DNA of 64,000 nucleotides, from assembly GCA_951394405.1 (NCBI GenBank), contig OX596339.1:3844001-3908000 (forward strand), in the 5' to 3' direction. Origin of the DNA: Coprinellus micaceus. Its lineage: Eukaryota; Basidiomycota; Agaricomycetes; Agaricales; Psathyrellaceae. The notes under the pieces were generated by a model. It ran no database searches and was not told the DNA's origin. It saw only the letters and a list, made by a program, of their open reading frames with translations. This document shows, one piece after another, positions 11,868 to 23,322 of this stretch (position 1 is the first letter of the stretch; every line of letters starts with the position of its first letter). The position numbers and the translations under genes are program-made.

Positions 11868-12085
11868 GGTACCAGCAAAAACCGCAGGAAACCAGAAACC
11901 CAACATAAAGGAGATAGTACGCAGTGCGCGCTAGCTGTGAGGACTCCGAGCACGGGCCTCCTTGCTGAGGTAACATAAGTGTATCGTTTCCAGCAGAAAC
12001 GGCAGGAAACCAGAAAGCCTACATGAGCCGAGACGGCTGAGATAGCGCGTGCTGTTTGCGAGAACCTCCGAGCGCTCAGGGCTCC
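11868..12085 (+). repeat. Degenerate tandem duplication (about 90 bp, two copies)
   Basis: The block beginning GCAGGAAACCAGAAA at about 11880 recurs as GGCAGGAAACCAGAAA at about 12000. Both continue with a similar order of words (gagatag, gcgcg, ctgt, gag..cctccgag..gggctcc). The copies have diverged by substitutions and short indels. Confidence 0.55.
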
Positions 12086-14375
12086 TATCTCTTTTCGTCA
12101 GTGGTAGTGTTGACGCCGTCCGACGAAATCGTCAAATGCTTCGTACTTCCCAGGGCTACGTAGCTCAGCTGCTACGGACGGGCTCAGGTGCCATGACCCG
12201 GGTGGGTCGGCACCACGCCGTGGAGGGTTCTGAGAGGGAAAACTAGGTTAGATGGTATAGCGTCTACTGACCAAGGGCATATCCGCTTGGATAGCCAAAA
12301 ACCAAGACTCAGCAATACTGGAAGTGGGAGAACACTGCACGGTGGCTCACAGCCAGTTCGAGCATGTCCAGGCTTTAACGTTGCAAGATATGGAAGGGCA
12401 GGAATCCTTTCCCATTCCATGTATATCGGATCGCAGTTCGAAGATCAAATGTCGGACTGCGTACAGCACAGAAGGGGTCGAGAGGATGCAGATCTCCCCC
12501 AGGTCATTGCCAGACCTGTCAGGCCTCTCCTGATGGTAAGTCTGGCGAATGATTGGCGACGCGGTCATGTTAAGCTACTCGGCCCCAAGATCGAACAGGG
12601 CTGAGACCACTTTGGGGCCCAGCTGGGATTCTCACCATGGCCCGCTGGGCGCTTATGCTGGTTTGGCGACCCACAAGTCGATTTTGGCGCGAAGGCTCGG
12701 TTACTGGCCTGTCTGCCCTTTGACGCCGCTCGGCACTGTTAATGACAGCGTCGAACTGGTCTGGTCGCCCTTTAGACAGAGCGAGGCACACCATGCAGCC
12801 TCCTAACTCAGTCACTTCTTTGATCCAGAGCTGAGGGCGTCGATCATTGACATGTCCCAGTGACTGCGGGAAGCGTAAAGGGCAACGACGCACCGTGGAC
12901 GTGATCGAGGGGATGGCGCGGCTAGTTAAAGGTATGGGAATCAATGTTGGGGCCGTCGGAGCAGCTCCAGCACCATGGTGAGTGGTATCCGAACTGGCTG
13001 TTTTGGTATGAACCTGGAGGTATGATTCGATTTTCATCACGGCCTCCGCGAGTGGTCTCCTTGGACACGGGTGGAAAAAGGGATTGGAACTCGGCTGGTA
13101 CAGATGGTTGTATTATTACGAAGACAGGGAGCCAGTTGTGAGATAAGATCATGTCTCTATCGTGTGGATCATCTAACTGCATCCCGAGCTGGGGTGAATG
13201 TGGTTGGTTCGTAAGCTTTACTCAACGAAACAGGGACGTGGTGCTAAGTTCTCGAGGGCACTCCGCCTCTGGACATCGAAGTATCCATGGCCATGGTACC
13301 TCGTACATTTCAAGGATCTCATTTGCGAACATCTGTATTCGGTCTTTTTCGTTCCGCTACTTTTCATTCGCTCGTATGGGGAAAGTTGCTAGCTAACGCT
13401 GTGACTCTGAAAGGATGTGCCTTTGTTTGGTCGCCGCCCGATACCCTTTGTCGAGGCTATTTCTCAGCCGATTGAACCAGGACCAGACAATGCTGCTGAA
13501 TGATTGAGATTTACGCCCAGGTAGGCCTGGTTTTCACTTATTCTCGAAACCCATAGGCCTCAGAAACGCTTGGGATCTCGCTAACTCGGCCTAGAGATGG
13601 CGAAGGACCAGTCCTTTGAAAACGTTGGGTCCTCTCGTGTCACCGCCCCCATGCGACGCTTCCTTCAAAGCGAAACGGAGGACCAATCCAAGGATACGAA
13701 AGCGCACTCTTCCCAACTTGGAAGGCCATCTTGGGATCTCCAATGGTCAACCCTTCTGTAGCTACTGCACGCGAGGAGATTTGTGACCAGGGGTCTGACC
13801 GTGGGTGTTCAGTAACGGCTGCCAGAGGTTGAGGATAGGAGTCGCTTTGAGAAGTCTTCAAGTCGTATTGAAAGAAGGTAGGTGATCGCCCTCGCAATAC
13901 ACTAACGCACAGAAAACCATAGAGAGAAGGGGATTCAAGAAGGCCACCATGGTACGTGCTTAGTAGCGGCATGATCAGGTCTCTCGTCACTTAGACAGGT
14001 GAGCGGATCTTGCCATCGCACCCCAATCCTCCTGTTGCGACGCTGCAACCGCAGCGACTATGACTATCGCAGCTGCGGTTGGGGGCTTTGACCTCGCTGG
14101 TTCTTCAACCACCGTGCAATCCCGTTAAATTAGGGATGCTGCCACGGGCTTTATAGCTATGTATAGTGGGTGAGATCACACAGAGCGTCTGGTTAACTAT
14201 CCTTCTTGAGAGCGAAAGGTTGAGAGAAAAACATAGCCTTTACACCCCTCAGTGCCTCCAGTTGCGCTAGGTCTGAATCATCTCTAGTTATACCAGCTAT
14301 TTCAGGGATGGTCAGGTCTGAGCTATAAGCTCGTCAGACTGGGAGACATGGCATCCATGGTGGGCCTGAACAGGA

Positions 14376-15431
14376 ATGATCTGGCATTTTCCCCATCTCA
14401 TGAATTCAGTGATGAAGAAGACTTATAGTGCTGGTCCCTATCGCTTCACGGAGTTCTGCGACGAGAGGAAGATTCCCGAATCTGCTCGCATGCCTGCCTC
14501 CGCAGATCTGTTGTCCCTTTTCATTGCCTCATGGGCGGGCAAGGTGGCAGAGACCACCATCACCAACTGGCTCGCGGGCCTTCACTTCTGGCATGATGTC
14601 AACGGTGCACCCTGGCTTGGGGACTCATCCGATTTACTTTCTCGCACCCGGAAGGGGGCTGCCAACCTGGTTCCTCTATCCTCCAAACGCGCCAAGCGCC
14701 CCCCGGTCACCAAGGAGCACCTCATCACCTTGTACAATGGCCTCGACCATCAGAACCCCTTCGACGCAGCTGTATGGGCGGCAGCCGCTATTGCCTTTTG
14801 GGGTTGTTGTCGCTTGGGGGAGCTCACTGTCCCATCCCCAGCTCTGTTTCGTTCAAGGCACCATGTCACCAGAGGCACTCGGTTTCGCTTCTCACGCACC
14901 ACCTCTTCCTCCTCCTCCCCTGCCCGCGATTTTGTTACCATTCCCATTCCCTGGACGAAAACCACCAAGTCGGATGGCGCAGAGATCATCGTGACCGCAC
15001 GCCCGGATGATGTCACTTGTCCATTCTGCGCCTTTACTCGACACCTCTCCATTAATTTCGCCCTCACGTCTGAGGCCCCCCTTTTCGCCTACAACGACTC
15101 GGTTGCCCCTGATGGATGGTCTGCCCTCGCGAAGGGTGCTTTCATGAAGCGCTGCAATGATGTATGGGTAGAGGGCGGGTTACCTCGAATGGACGGTCAC
15201 GGGTTTCGCATCGGTGGCGCAACTCACCTCCTGCTTTTGGGTGTACATCCAGACATTGTCTCGGCGCAGGGTCGGTGGAAATCCAGGGCGTTCATGGACT
15301 ACTGGAGAGATATCGACCAGATCCTCCCTCTATTCCTGGCCCAGCATGATGGTGGGACGACTCACAACTCAATTCGGAGTGCCATGCGTACGTTTGCGAA
15401 TAGGCACGGTGTGTCTCGTTCCCGGGGATAG
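14376..15431 (+). CDS. Tyrosine recombinase (DNA breaking-rejoining enzyme)
   Basis: An uninterrupted 351-aa frame with an N-terminal helical core-binding region (about 10-110) and a C-terminal catalytic domain. The expected catalytic residues are visible: Arg146 in CCRLGEL, a candidate Lys in PWTKTTKSDG (about 194-201), His275 and Arg278 in GHGFRIGG, Trp301 in GRWKS, and the nucleophile Tyr309 in FMDYWRD. Enzymes of this family cut and rejoin DNA through a 3'-phosphotyrosine link. In agarics such single-exon genes occur in YR-type mobile elements (Crypton, Ngaro/DIRS) or as solitary copies. No reverse transcriptase or split repeats were recognised around it, so a Crypton-like or orphan recombinase is most likely. 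Related agaric proteins are often longer at the N-terminus, so an upstream exon may be missing from this model. Confidence 0.8.
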   Translation: MIWHFPHLMNSVMKKTYSAGPYRFTEFCDERKIPESARMPASADLLSLFIASWAGKVAETTITNWLAGLHFWHDVNGAPWLGDSSDLLSRTRKGAANLVPLSSKRAKRPPVTKEHLITLYNGLDHQNPFDAAVWAAAAIAFWGCCRLGELTVPSPALFRSRHHVTRGTRFRFSRTTSSSSSPARDFVTIPIPWTKTTKSDGAEIIVTARPDDVTCPFCAFTRHLSINFALTSEAPLFAYNDSVAPDGWSALAKGAFMKRCNDVWVEGGLPRMDGHGFRIGGATHLLLLGVHPDIVSAQGRWKSRAFMDYWRDIDQILPLFLAQHDGGTTHNSIRSAMRTFANRHGVSRSRG

Positions 15432-18300
15432 TTACCTTTGCAATTCCACTGTTGCCGGCCCCCCTTTGGGGGTTTTGCGTACCTTTCATTCTTGAGTTCG
15501 CTCTGTGTGGGTGAGCACTTCCTTTGTCGCCGCTGTTAGGAGCTTCACTCTGTCTTGGTGGAGTCGGCTCCCGGCTTTAGGAATCCCGACATTGGGTCGG
15601 CTTTCCCATCACCTTCGGAAGCGCTCAGATGTCAGTGTCGCTTCTCCTTCCCTTTCCGAACCTCAACTTCTTCTCCTCCGTGTTCCCTTCGGTTCGGACT
15701 TTTAGCTCGCTCTCGAGCTCCTCTTCCTCGACACTGACATCTCACCCCCACACTCGGAACTAGGATCTAGCCTGATCCTAATTCCGTTCAGACTCTCGTC
15801 ATCTGTTTCATAGATATCATAGTATCAACATTACTCTCCATTTATTCTACACAGTCTCCACTTACAAAGCCGGGCTTTGCACCGACTCTAGTCCCTCCAC
15901 CCCGCACCTCCGAGCATCACCTGAACGTAGTACACCACTAGAAAGATGGAGGCCCATGAGAAAGGGGCTGGGGTGTAGGAGCTGGTCGACCAAGAGGGCA
16001 CAGATGGATAGACGACTTTAGACACAAGGTACAATGGGTGGCACATTCGGGTAGAACAGTACGTTTGGTAGTTGCTCGGGCCCGCCTGTGTTTTTCACCA
16101 GATCGACCACTCTCCCTTGTAGCAGGACCCACCTTGGCCTTCGAACAGTCCTCTTGTCTATCTTGTCGCTTGCACGATGGGAACAGCTGGTCGTTTCGCG
16201 TTCTCAACTTGAAACTGTCTGCTTGGTCGTCCCCTCCACCATCAACCCCCGCCGTCCACACCCGATTCAGAGCTCGGTGTTCCGAAAGCTGGGGTGAGCA
16301 GCGTCTCGATGGACTGGACGTGAAACGAGTGGGACGAACTTGTTCCTGGGTTGAAACGCCCCTCTATTTCACTTACGCATCTCGAAGACGAAATCGTGTG
16401 TCTCAACGCTCCCGCATCGCTCGCTTCAATTCCATACCTCCCTCGGCCACCCGCCCCCAGTATAACATCGACGACGAAACCGGGTCCTGGCTCGGAAGCA
16501 CGGACTCCAACAAAGAGGACCTCCCCATCCGCAAGCTTGCCTCATTCGCCCTCTCATCTCGAGTCTCGTGCGCTCCGCTGTCGATCACCATTACGCTCCG
16601 CCCTGCTTTCACGCCCTACATGCTCTGGGTCCATATCGTGGAATTGCGAAGTCATCCCCTTACGGACCGATCCTGTGGTAGCAACTTCAGCTTCCAGGCC
16701 ACGACTCGCATCTAGTGCCCTGACGAAGACCGCCCTATCAACTCGAGTTCCCCTGAGCTACCTTTCGACGCTCCGAGCATCACCTTATCAAAGGTGAAGA
16801 ATAGTGATGAGGAGGGGAAAGACCTTTGGGACTTCGTCACTAGAATGGTACGTTCGTCCGACCCGTTCTGTCCGCCTTTCTAAGTTCTGAATCTAACCGT
16901 ATCTATTCCTTTTTCTCATAGTTTACTGTGACTCCCTCGTTCCAACGCCGGAATTACTCTCCTCGACCCAACCCAGTCTCCCAAGCCCGAGTACTGCGTC
17001 GCTGGGCTCCGAGTCCACGATTATGAAGGCTGTTCATCCCTCTCATGGGTCGACTGCGACCTTCCAGTCGTACCGCAAGGATTGCGGACACCCTTGTTAG
17101 CAGGCTCCGCATAGCGAGCTCGGGAAAGGATAGGCCTGGGTTAGTAACGTGCGAGGCAGATGAATGGTGGAGACGACTCGTATGGCGAGCGTGTTAGTCC
17201 GCCCTTCCCCGGACTTCTCCAGCTCTGGATTTATCGGTCTCGATGCACAATATGGGGTTTTGGGGCGTCTTTTCAACGGCCTGGCATCTGGTCTCGGACG
17301 AGATCGGTGCGTCCCTCCAAGTCGCCCTTACTCAGGAGCTGAGTAAATAGCATGTTCTCTTAGCTTTGACGCGTTGTCGAAGCGGGGGTCTTGTTCTTTC
17401 TTGACTGTTGCTGCAATGGGTTGATGATAGGTACGCAATACTTCTGTTAGTGAGAGGGGTTGGCTGTGCTTCCAGCGCATCCTTTTCCTTGGTGTAATGG
17501 TGCGTAGCTCAGTCGGCTCCCTCGGTAATGGAATGCTCCTTGAAACACTCCGCAGATGTCGAATGCACGAGAACCTGGGTGTCGTGTACCCCTTTCTGAA
17601 TACTGGCGATCCTAATGCTATGTGACCGTGGCACGAACTTCGACGAACGATGTCTGCCGGGGGCCTCGTTCTCTACTGGAGTAGACAGAAGCGAGGTAAG
17701 TGTCGAGTGGGGGGTGGAGATGCGGAGGGATTGCAAGGGATGCACGTGTAGACCCAACACAGGGGACAAGTGCCTGCGAGTGTGCATGGGTCTCGTAGGA
17801 TCGGGGCTCGTTGGCTGGAGCAGCGTGGAGTGAATCAGAGAGCGGTGGGAGGGGGACGAGATGTGTTGGGGTTGGGCGAGATTGAGAAAGGGTGGCGTCT
17901 AGTGGGGAGTTCGAAGTGCGAGGAATGGGTAAAGGGGGGGAGATCTGGAGTCGAGCTGACTGCCGCCCTTTCCATCTCGACATGCTCAAGCAAGGAACGC
18001 TGTCGGAGACGGGAGAAGGCAACAGAGAAGGAGAACCCGAGGGTCGCATTGGAACTCTAGTGGTTAAGCCTGGGGTGAAGATGTGAGACGAGGGGGAGCA
18101 GAGGCGAGGTTTTCTGCTCTGCAGTCGCAGTTCGGAGAACGGCCTTACGGATCACCGAGCTTAAGCCGAGATTGTGCTGGAACTGCAGATTTCTTCGACA
18201 TCGAAGAAGAAGGGACGCGTTTTCAGGGCTTGGTAACGCGTCTATCTAACCTCGCTACGATCCAGCACTGTATACCATTCTCTGGTGCGTCTCCTATCGC
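15432..18300. other. Decayed repeat region without a supportable gene
   Basis: It contains one copy of a dispersed repeat (from about 15883, word CGACTCTAGTCCCTC) also found at about 18561 and 25247. A perfect 14-bp inverted repeat lies at 15627-15640 and 15729-15742. Open frames here are fragmentary and match no family I know. Confidence 0.45.
15627..15742. repeat. Spaced 14-bp inverted repeat
   Basis: AGATGTCAGTGTCG (15627-15640) and its exact reverse complement (15729-15742) bracket an 88-bp pyrimidine-rich spacer, about 200 bp downstream of the tyrosine recombinase stop codon. It could be a recombinase binding site or a terminator-like hairpin. Confidence 0.6.
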
Positions 18301-21020
18301 GCCTTTCATCTTGGCCGCGAGATGGAGGGCCGCCTTACTTCCCAATTTGGATCCGGACACGGGCATCGCCGCCACGACTCGTTGTGGGCGCTTGTCCTCG
18401 AGCACCACCACCGCACCCAACAGCGACCCCAGGTGGACCCGATAAATGGTCCAGAAGCGCCACGATTTGTCAGGGAAGACACCTGACTCGACCCATCAAA
18501 CACCAGGGAGAGCAACATTACAACGACTGCATTGGACGAGGACGATCGTCGATCCTTGCTTCGACTACGGTCCCTTCTCCGGTGCCTCTCCAAGCATCAG
18601 CTGAACGCGGCCTACGACTGGAAGGACCGAAAAGTACAGGGAGAAAGGGGGGGATAGGATCTGGTTGGTGGAAAGGATTGAGAAGCGTTGAGTCGACTGG
18701 GGACGATGGCTGCGATGGCTATGGTGTTTGAGTCGAAAGGTAGGTGCGTTCGTTCGGCTTGTGCTGCCTGCCTTTCTGACCAGACGCATTCCCCCGTACC
18801 CAGTTACGGCTCTCACTTCTCCAAGGTGCATTGGCTAGCCCGCCAGCCGCTGAATCACGACTTGCAGTCGACCGACCGCCTTCGCTGACGTCCACCCACC
18901 AATCCGACCACGCAAATTGTACGCTATCCACCCCTCCCGCCGTATTTGCTTGTCCGCCCGGTGTTCAACGTCCACCCAAACGAGATGTGGAATTCTCAAT
19001 GGTCGGCAGCACCACTACGGGTTCGCACCGCCAGGGATCAAACTCACTTGGGACTGCAAGCAACTTCCTTTGATGATATCCGAGTCCCCTCCTCTCTCCA
19101 ACCTTACTCCGGCCACCCTTCCCCTTCCCCATACAAGCCTCGATACCCCAGAATGGGCCGAACTCGTCCTATCGTCGACGAATCGTGGACAAACCGTTCA
19201 CACCGAACATGTCAGTGGATTGCACGACTATCACCAACACCTCTCATACCTCATCTCCCGTCCCCTCAGTCTTTATCTTGACCTTACGTTATACTAAGCA
19301 ATGTCGACGCTCTGGGCCCCCATCCCCGAATCTCCAGTTCGTCCCCATACCGAGCCGTCTGACAACAACATCCCGAAGGGCGAGCCTTCTCCCATTGAGA
19401 GCGATGACGATCCTTGTGCCAGCTCCTGTTTCCCAGGAGCCTTCCCCCCGAGCGACAGCATGCCGAGGACACTGAATAGGGTAGGGGTGGGAGTGCGGAG
19501 ATGAGAGCAGGAGTTAGCAGGAGGGACTGCATACCATTGGGACAGGCTTGGGAGCAAGGATATGACGGGGAATGCCGAGCCCTTTCAAACTGTTCGGCTA
19601 TAATGGTACGTTTCCTTCGATGTCGGTCGCCTGCATTTCTCGCCATACCTAACCCACTTCCTTGCGTTAAGATCTACTCCGTCTCTGGAGAGACGCCCTG
19701 GCCTCATGTCGCATTCCGACGCCGAGGGCGCTCTTCACAACTATCCTCACTCGTTGTTCCAACTCCCCTTTGATCCTCGCTGCCCACGATGTCCCGGGCA
19801 ATCACGACTTGAAGCTTGGAGTACGGGGTTCCCGTGCCCAACTTCGACAGCCTCTCACCCCCTCGGTCGGGTGTCTCCTTGACTCTCCCTTCGTTCTATC
19901 CCAACGCCCCGCCTCGAGCATCGACAATCGAGTCGGAAGGACCCGTCAACCTTTCATGATCCTCAATCCACGTCTGTTCGCTTGCTCGAGCGACCGTCTT
20001 CAGCAATTCATGCCCATCCACCATGAGTTTCCTGTTTGCTGCTTCTCCACCAATGACCCCGTGTCTTCGAGCCGCGGTTGGAGGTTGGGTGTAACAATCA
20101 TCTAGAGCACTTCGCGTGGGGTGGTGTTCGGTACTTCGGTGTCCGTCCGCTCGACGGCAGTGTGCGCGAGGCCGCCTGAGCTCGCGATGCGTGGAGGGGT
20201 GATTACACGGGATTCGCGTGTCGAGTGGAGAGTAGAGGTGGGTCGCATGTTACCATTTATTCACTATTTATCGGGGAGCCTGACCGACGTCCTTCAACCC
20301 CATGCATAAGCTAGGATGTCGAAAGGCCCCAGCGCCGCATATCCTTACTTTGAGTCGTCTTTTCGATGAATCCCAACGGATCTCGAACAGACGTCCATCC
20401 ATGGACGAACTCTATGCTTTCGGCCTCGATGAGACTCTTTCCCCCGTCTGTACAAGAGACGTCTACGATCTACAGTGGCTCGCTGACGCACGAGGCTCCC
20501 CACCTCGAGTGGCACCGCCGCGACGCGACCAAGTCAAGCACAGTGCAACGAGACCACGAATTCTACCCCGCACCCACTCTACGGCCACCCCTTGTCTTTG
20601 TGCATGCACTCCAATCACCCTACGGAACGTAGAAACGGCGAGCTTCCTTGGCTTTGGCGTGTCGTCGAGGCAAGGATCTCGCCCTTTCCCTCCGAAAGGC
20701 GCTGTCTTGGATGGCCCCTGGTTGTTGAGGTCCATGTCCCTGGCTTCAGTGATGAGAACTATCTTCACTTTATATCCTGCTATCAGCCCGTTTGTTCGCA
20801 CCATACTTGCCTATCGGCTTCTCCCCTGCTTGACGTTGGGGTGAGATAAACTGGAGATAAGCGTCGGGTCAAGACTAGCGGGGGTGAATGCACTGTTGCT
20901 TATCCCCTCCAAACATAAGCCATACATATAGCATTCATCCACCCTAAGCATCGAAGTACACATATGGGGACTCATTCCCTCTATACTCCGCAGCATGGCC
21001 ATTTGGCTCGATCTAGGGAT

Positions 21021-21039
21021 AGGCGCCCAGCTTAGTCAG
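21021..21039 (+). promoter_or_regulatory. Conserved upstream motif of N1
   Basis: AGGCGCCCAGCTTAGTCAG, 107 bp upstream of the N1 start codon. It combines a GGCGCC palindrome with TTAGTCA, the form bound by fungal Yap/AP-1-like bZIP factors in yeast. Versions of it sit at a similar distance upstream of all six paralogs. Confidence 0.6.
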
Positions 21040-21145
21040 TTCCGTGCAGCGTGTCACCTGCCGAATCAAGATAAATTCCAGCTGTCGATGGCGTGGAGAA
21101 CACGAGGCGGTCTGCTCTCTGCCCTTCGCCACCACCATCCCATCT

Positions 21146-23322
21146 ATGTCTCAAATCCCCTCGAACGTCAACATCGGGAGTATCGACCTCGTCGCTGCCG
21201 CCGGAAACTACAACCAATACGGAACCACGAACGTGATGAACATCAGTGGTGAGCGTTTTGAGATTTGGGGACGGTCACACGGGCCTGAAAATCGATGAAC
21301 TGACCATTTTTCTCCCTCAAGATGGCGGCCAATACAATGTTGGATTTAATGCTGGAGGACCTAATGCGGTGGATCTCGCTGCGGCAGTAAAAGGTGAGCG
21401 GAGTGGACCTCACAATTAAAAGGTGTTCGATTTACTCTGAGGGCGCAGAGCTCAACACACACATCTCCGCTGGCTGCATGCACAACTCTGCCGATCGGTT
21501 AGCCGCTCCTAAGTGCCATGAAGACACGCGAAAGGCTGTCCAGGAAGACATCTTCAGCTGGATTGACGATGGACCCACGGACGAAGTGCTGTGGTTAACG
21601 GGGCCAGCTGGGACGGGCAAGTCGGCGATCATGGGCACGGTTTGCGATAAGCTCAAGGAGAAAGGGCAGCTTGCCGCTGCTTACTACTTCTCTTCGTTCT
21701 CCGGGTCGCTGGAGAGGAAGTCGAAGGGGGGCTTCGTGATGACTCTGGCGTACCAGCTCCAGCAGTACGGGGGATTAGCAGGTCATGTCTCCCCAGCCAT
21801 TCTGTCTGCTGTGCAGAAGGACCCTGCGGTGTTTCGGATGTCATTACAGGAGCAGATGGAAAGAATGATCCTACGGCCTCTGCGAGAGGGTCAACGTCAG
21901 GCAGAGTCTAAATCCAGCAGTCCGATGGTGATCCTCGTCGATGGCGTCGATGAATGTGGGGAGGACCAATACGATCAACCCGGACGATCGAGACAGGGGG
22001 ACCAAATTGAAGTCCTCTCCGTCTTGCTACAGGCGATCCAGGACCCCGCATTCCCCTTCCGTGTCATTTTCGCCAGCCGTCCCGAGACTTGGATTCGTTC
22101 ATACTTCACCGACACTGCTGCCAGCAAGATCCACGAAATATTCCTCGACGACAAGTACAACCCCGACGACGACATTCGCCTCTTCCTCATGTCCAAGTTT
22201 GCCGAGCTCTGTCGTCGGTATCGCCTTGATCCCTCAACATGGCCCACAGAAGCGGTCATCGACAAGCTAGTGGAAGATGCATCTGGCCAATTCATCTATG
22301 TTGCGACCGTCCTTCGCTTCATCGACACACCCGGAACGTTTCCGCAAGTACAGCTCGCAATTGTTCTCAAGATCAAACCACAAGACAAGTTGAATCCGTT
22401 CAGCGTGCTGGACGCACTCTATACTTCAATATTACGACTGAGCTCGAGCCCCGGAGACACCGTGCTCTGGTTGAAAAACCTCCATCTCATCCAAGAGAGG
22501 CCAGCTGCCTTCAGCCCTTCGGCGTGGACTATTGACCGGATTTTCGAGTCAAGTGCAGGAGAAGCGCAGATTCTCCTCGGCGGGCTCCCATCGCTGATTC
22601 ATGTTACTGAACATGCCATAGGGGAGACAGACTCAGAGCATCATGGGAGACTCAGAATGTCGGCCGCGCTCATTCCCGAGGTTGGTTGGACATCATCCTA
22701 TACTTTCTACCACAAATCCTTTCTTGACTACCTCGAAGACCCTGTGCGATGTGGGGCTGCCTTTCCTGGAATCGACGATGACAAGGTCGAACAGTGGTTA
22801 GCGGGTCGCTTCACTCAAACCCTAGCGTGTTGAGTACATGAGACTTTTACCATGTTGCCTTTCCAGCTAATGGTATGCGTGCAGGTGGTGGTCCTGAAGT
22901 CCCGATACATCCGCCATTGCTCTTAGTTTTCCAGAGATGTTTCCTTGATGCCTTCTTTGAAGTTGCAATGAGGCCGGGGGCGATAGTACGTTGGAGGATA
23001 GATGACAATGCACTTTCCCGCTGCGAACCAACCGTGTGGCTTGATGTGTCAAAGCAAGTCTCATCTACAACTGTGCCGGATCATACCTTCAGGAGAATCC
23101 TGTACATTAATGTGCACACTAATGTGGGTCTTTTGTCCAGCCCATTGGAGCGTGCTGACGAGTATCCAGTGCCGTTCGTACCTTCCATGCAATCCAGGCT
23201 GCAAACGATGGAGGCGGGCAATCTCAAACCTTCCGAAGGACAAATGGCGACAAGACGACTGGAGCTCATTTAACATCCTGCTCAACAGATTCAATATCAG
23301 ACGTTTAGAAGATGCGGATTGA
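21146..23322 (+). CDS. NACHT NTPase N1
   Basis: Five exons (21146-21248, 21322-21393, 21449-22828, 22885-23123, 23170-23322) give 648 aa, all junctions in phase. Residues 1-58 form a short Asn/Gly-rich leader (IPSNVNIGSIDL, NISDGGQYNVGF). Then comes the family signature MHNSADR and APKCHEDTRKAVQEDIFSW. The P-loop NTPase core follows: Walker A GPAGTGKS at 110-117, Walker B MVILVDGVDECG at 218-229, a sensor-like FASRPETWIR, and ASGQFIYVATVLRFID. The C-terminal module opens GGPEVPIHP and ends with His-x2-Cys-x5-Cys-x3-Cys (VHTN joined to CRSYLPCNPGC). There are no WD40, ankyrin or TPR repeats. The protein is presumably a cytosolic STAND-type switch. Fungal relatives act in non-self recognition and cell death, which is inference for this gene. 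It is intact by inspection. Confidence 0.85.

Larger units (their letters stand above)
10113..14375. other. Largely decayed stretch
   Basis: No gene could be assembled with confidence. An open segment from 10387 (MDHCFATTVAALMV) ends at a plausible splice site near 10537, with a possible continuation after 10595, but I recognise no family. A minus-strand open frame at 13640-13990 likewise shows no motif. Confidence 0.4.
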
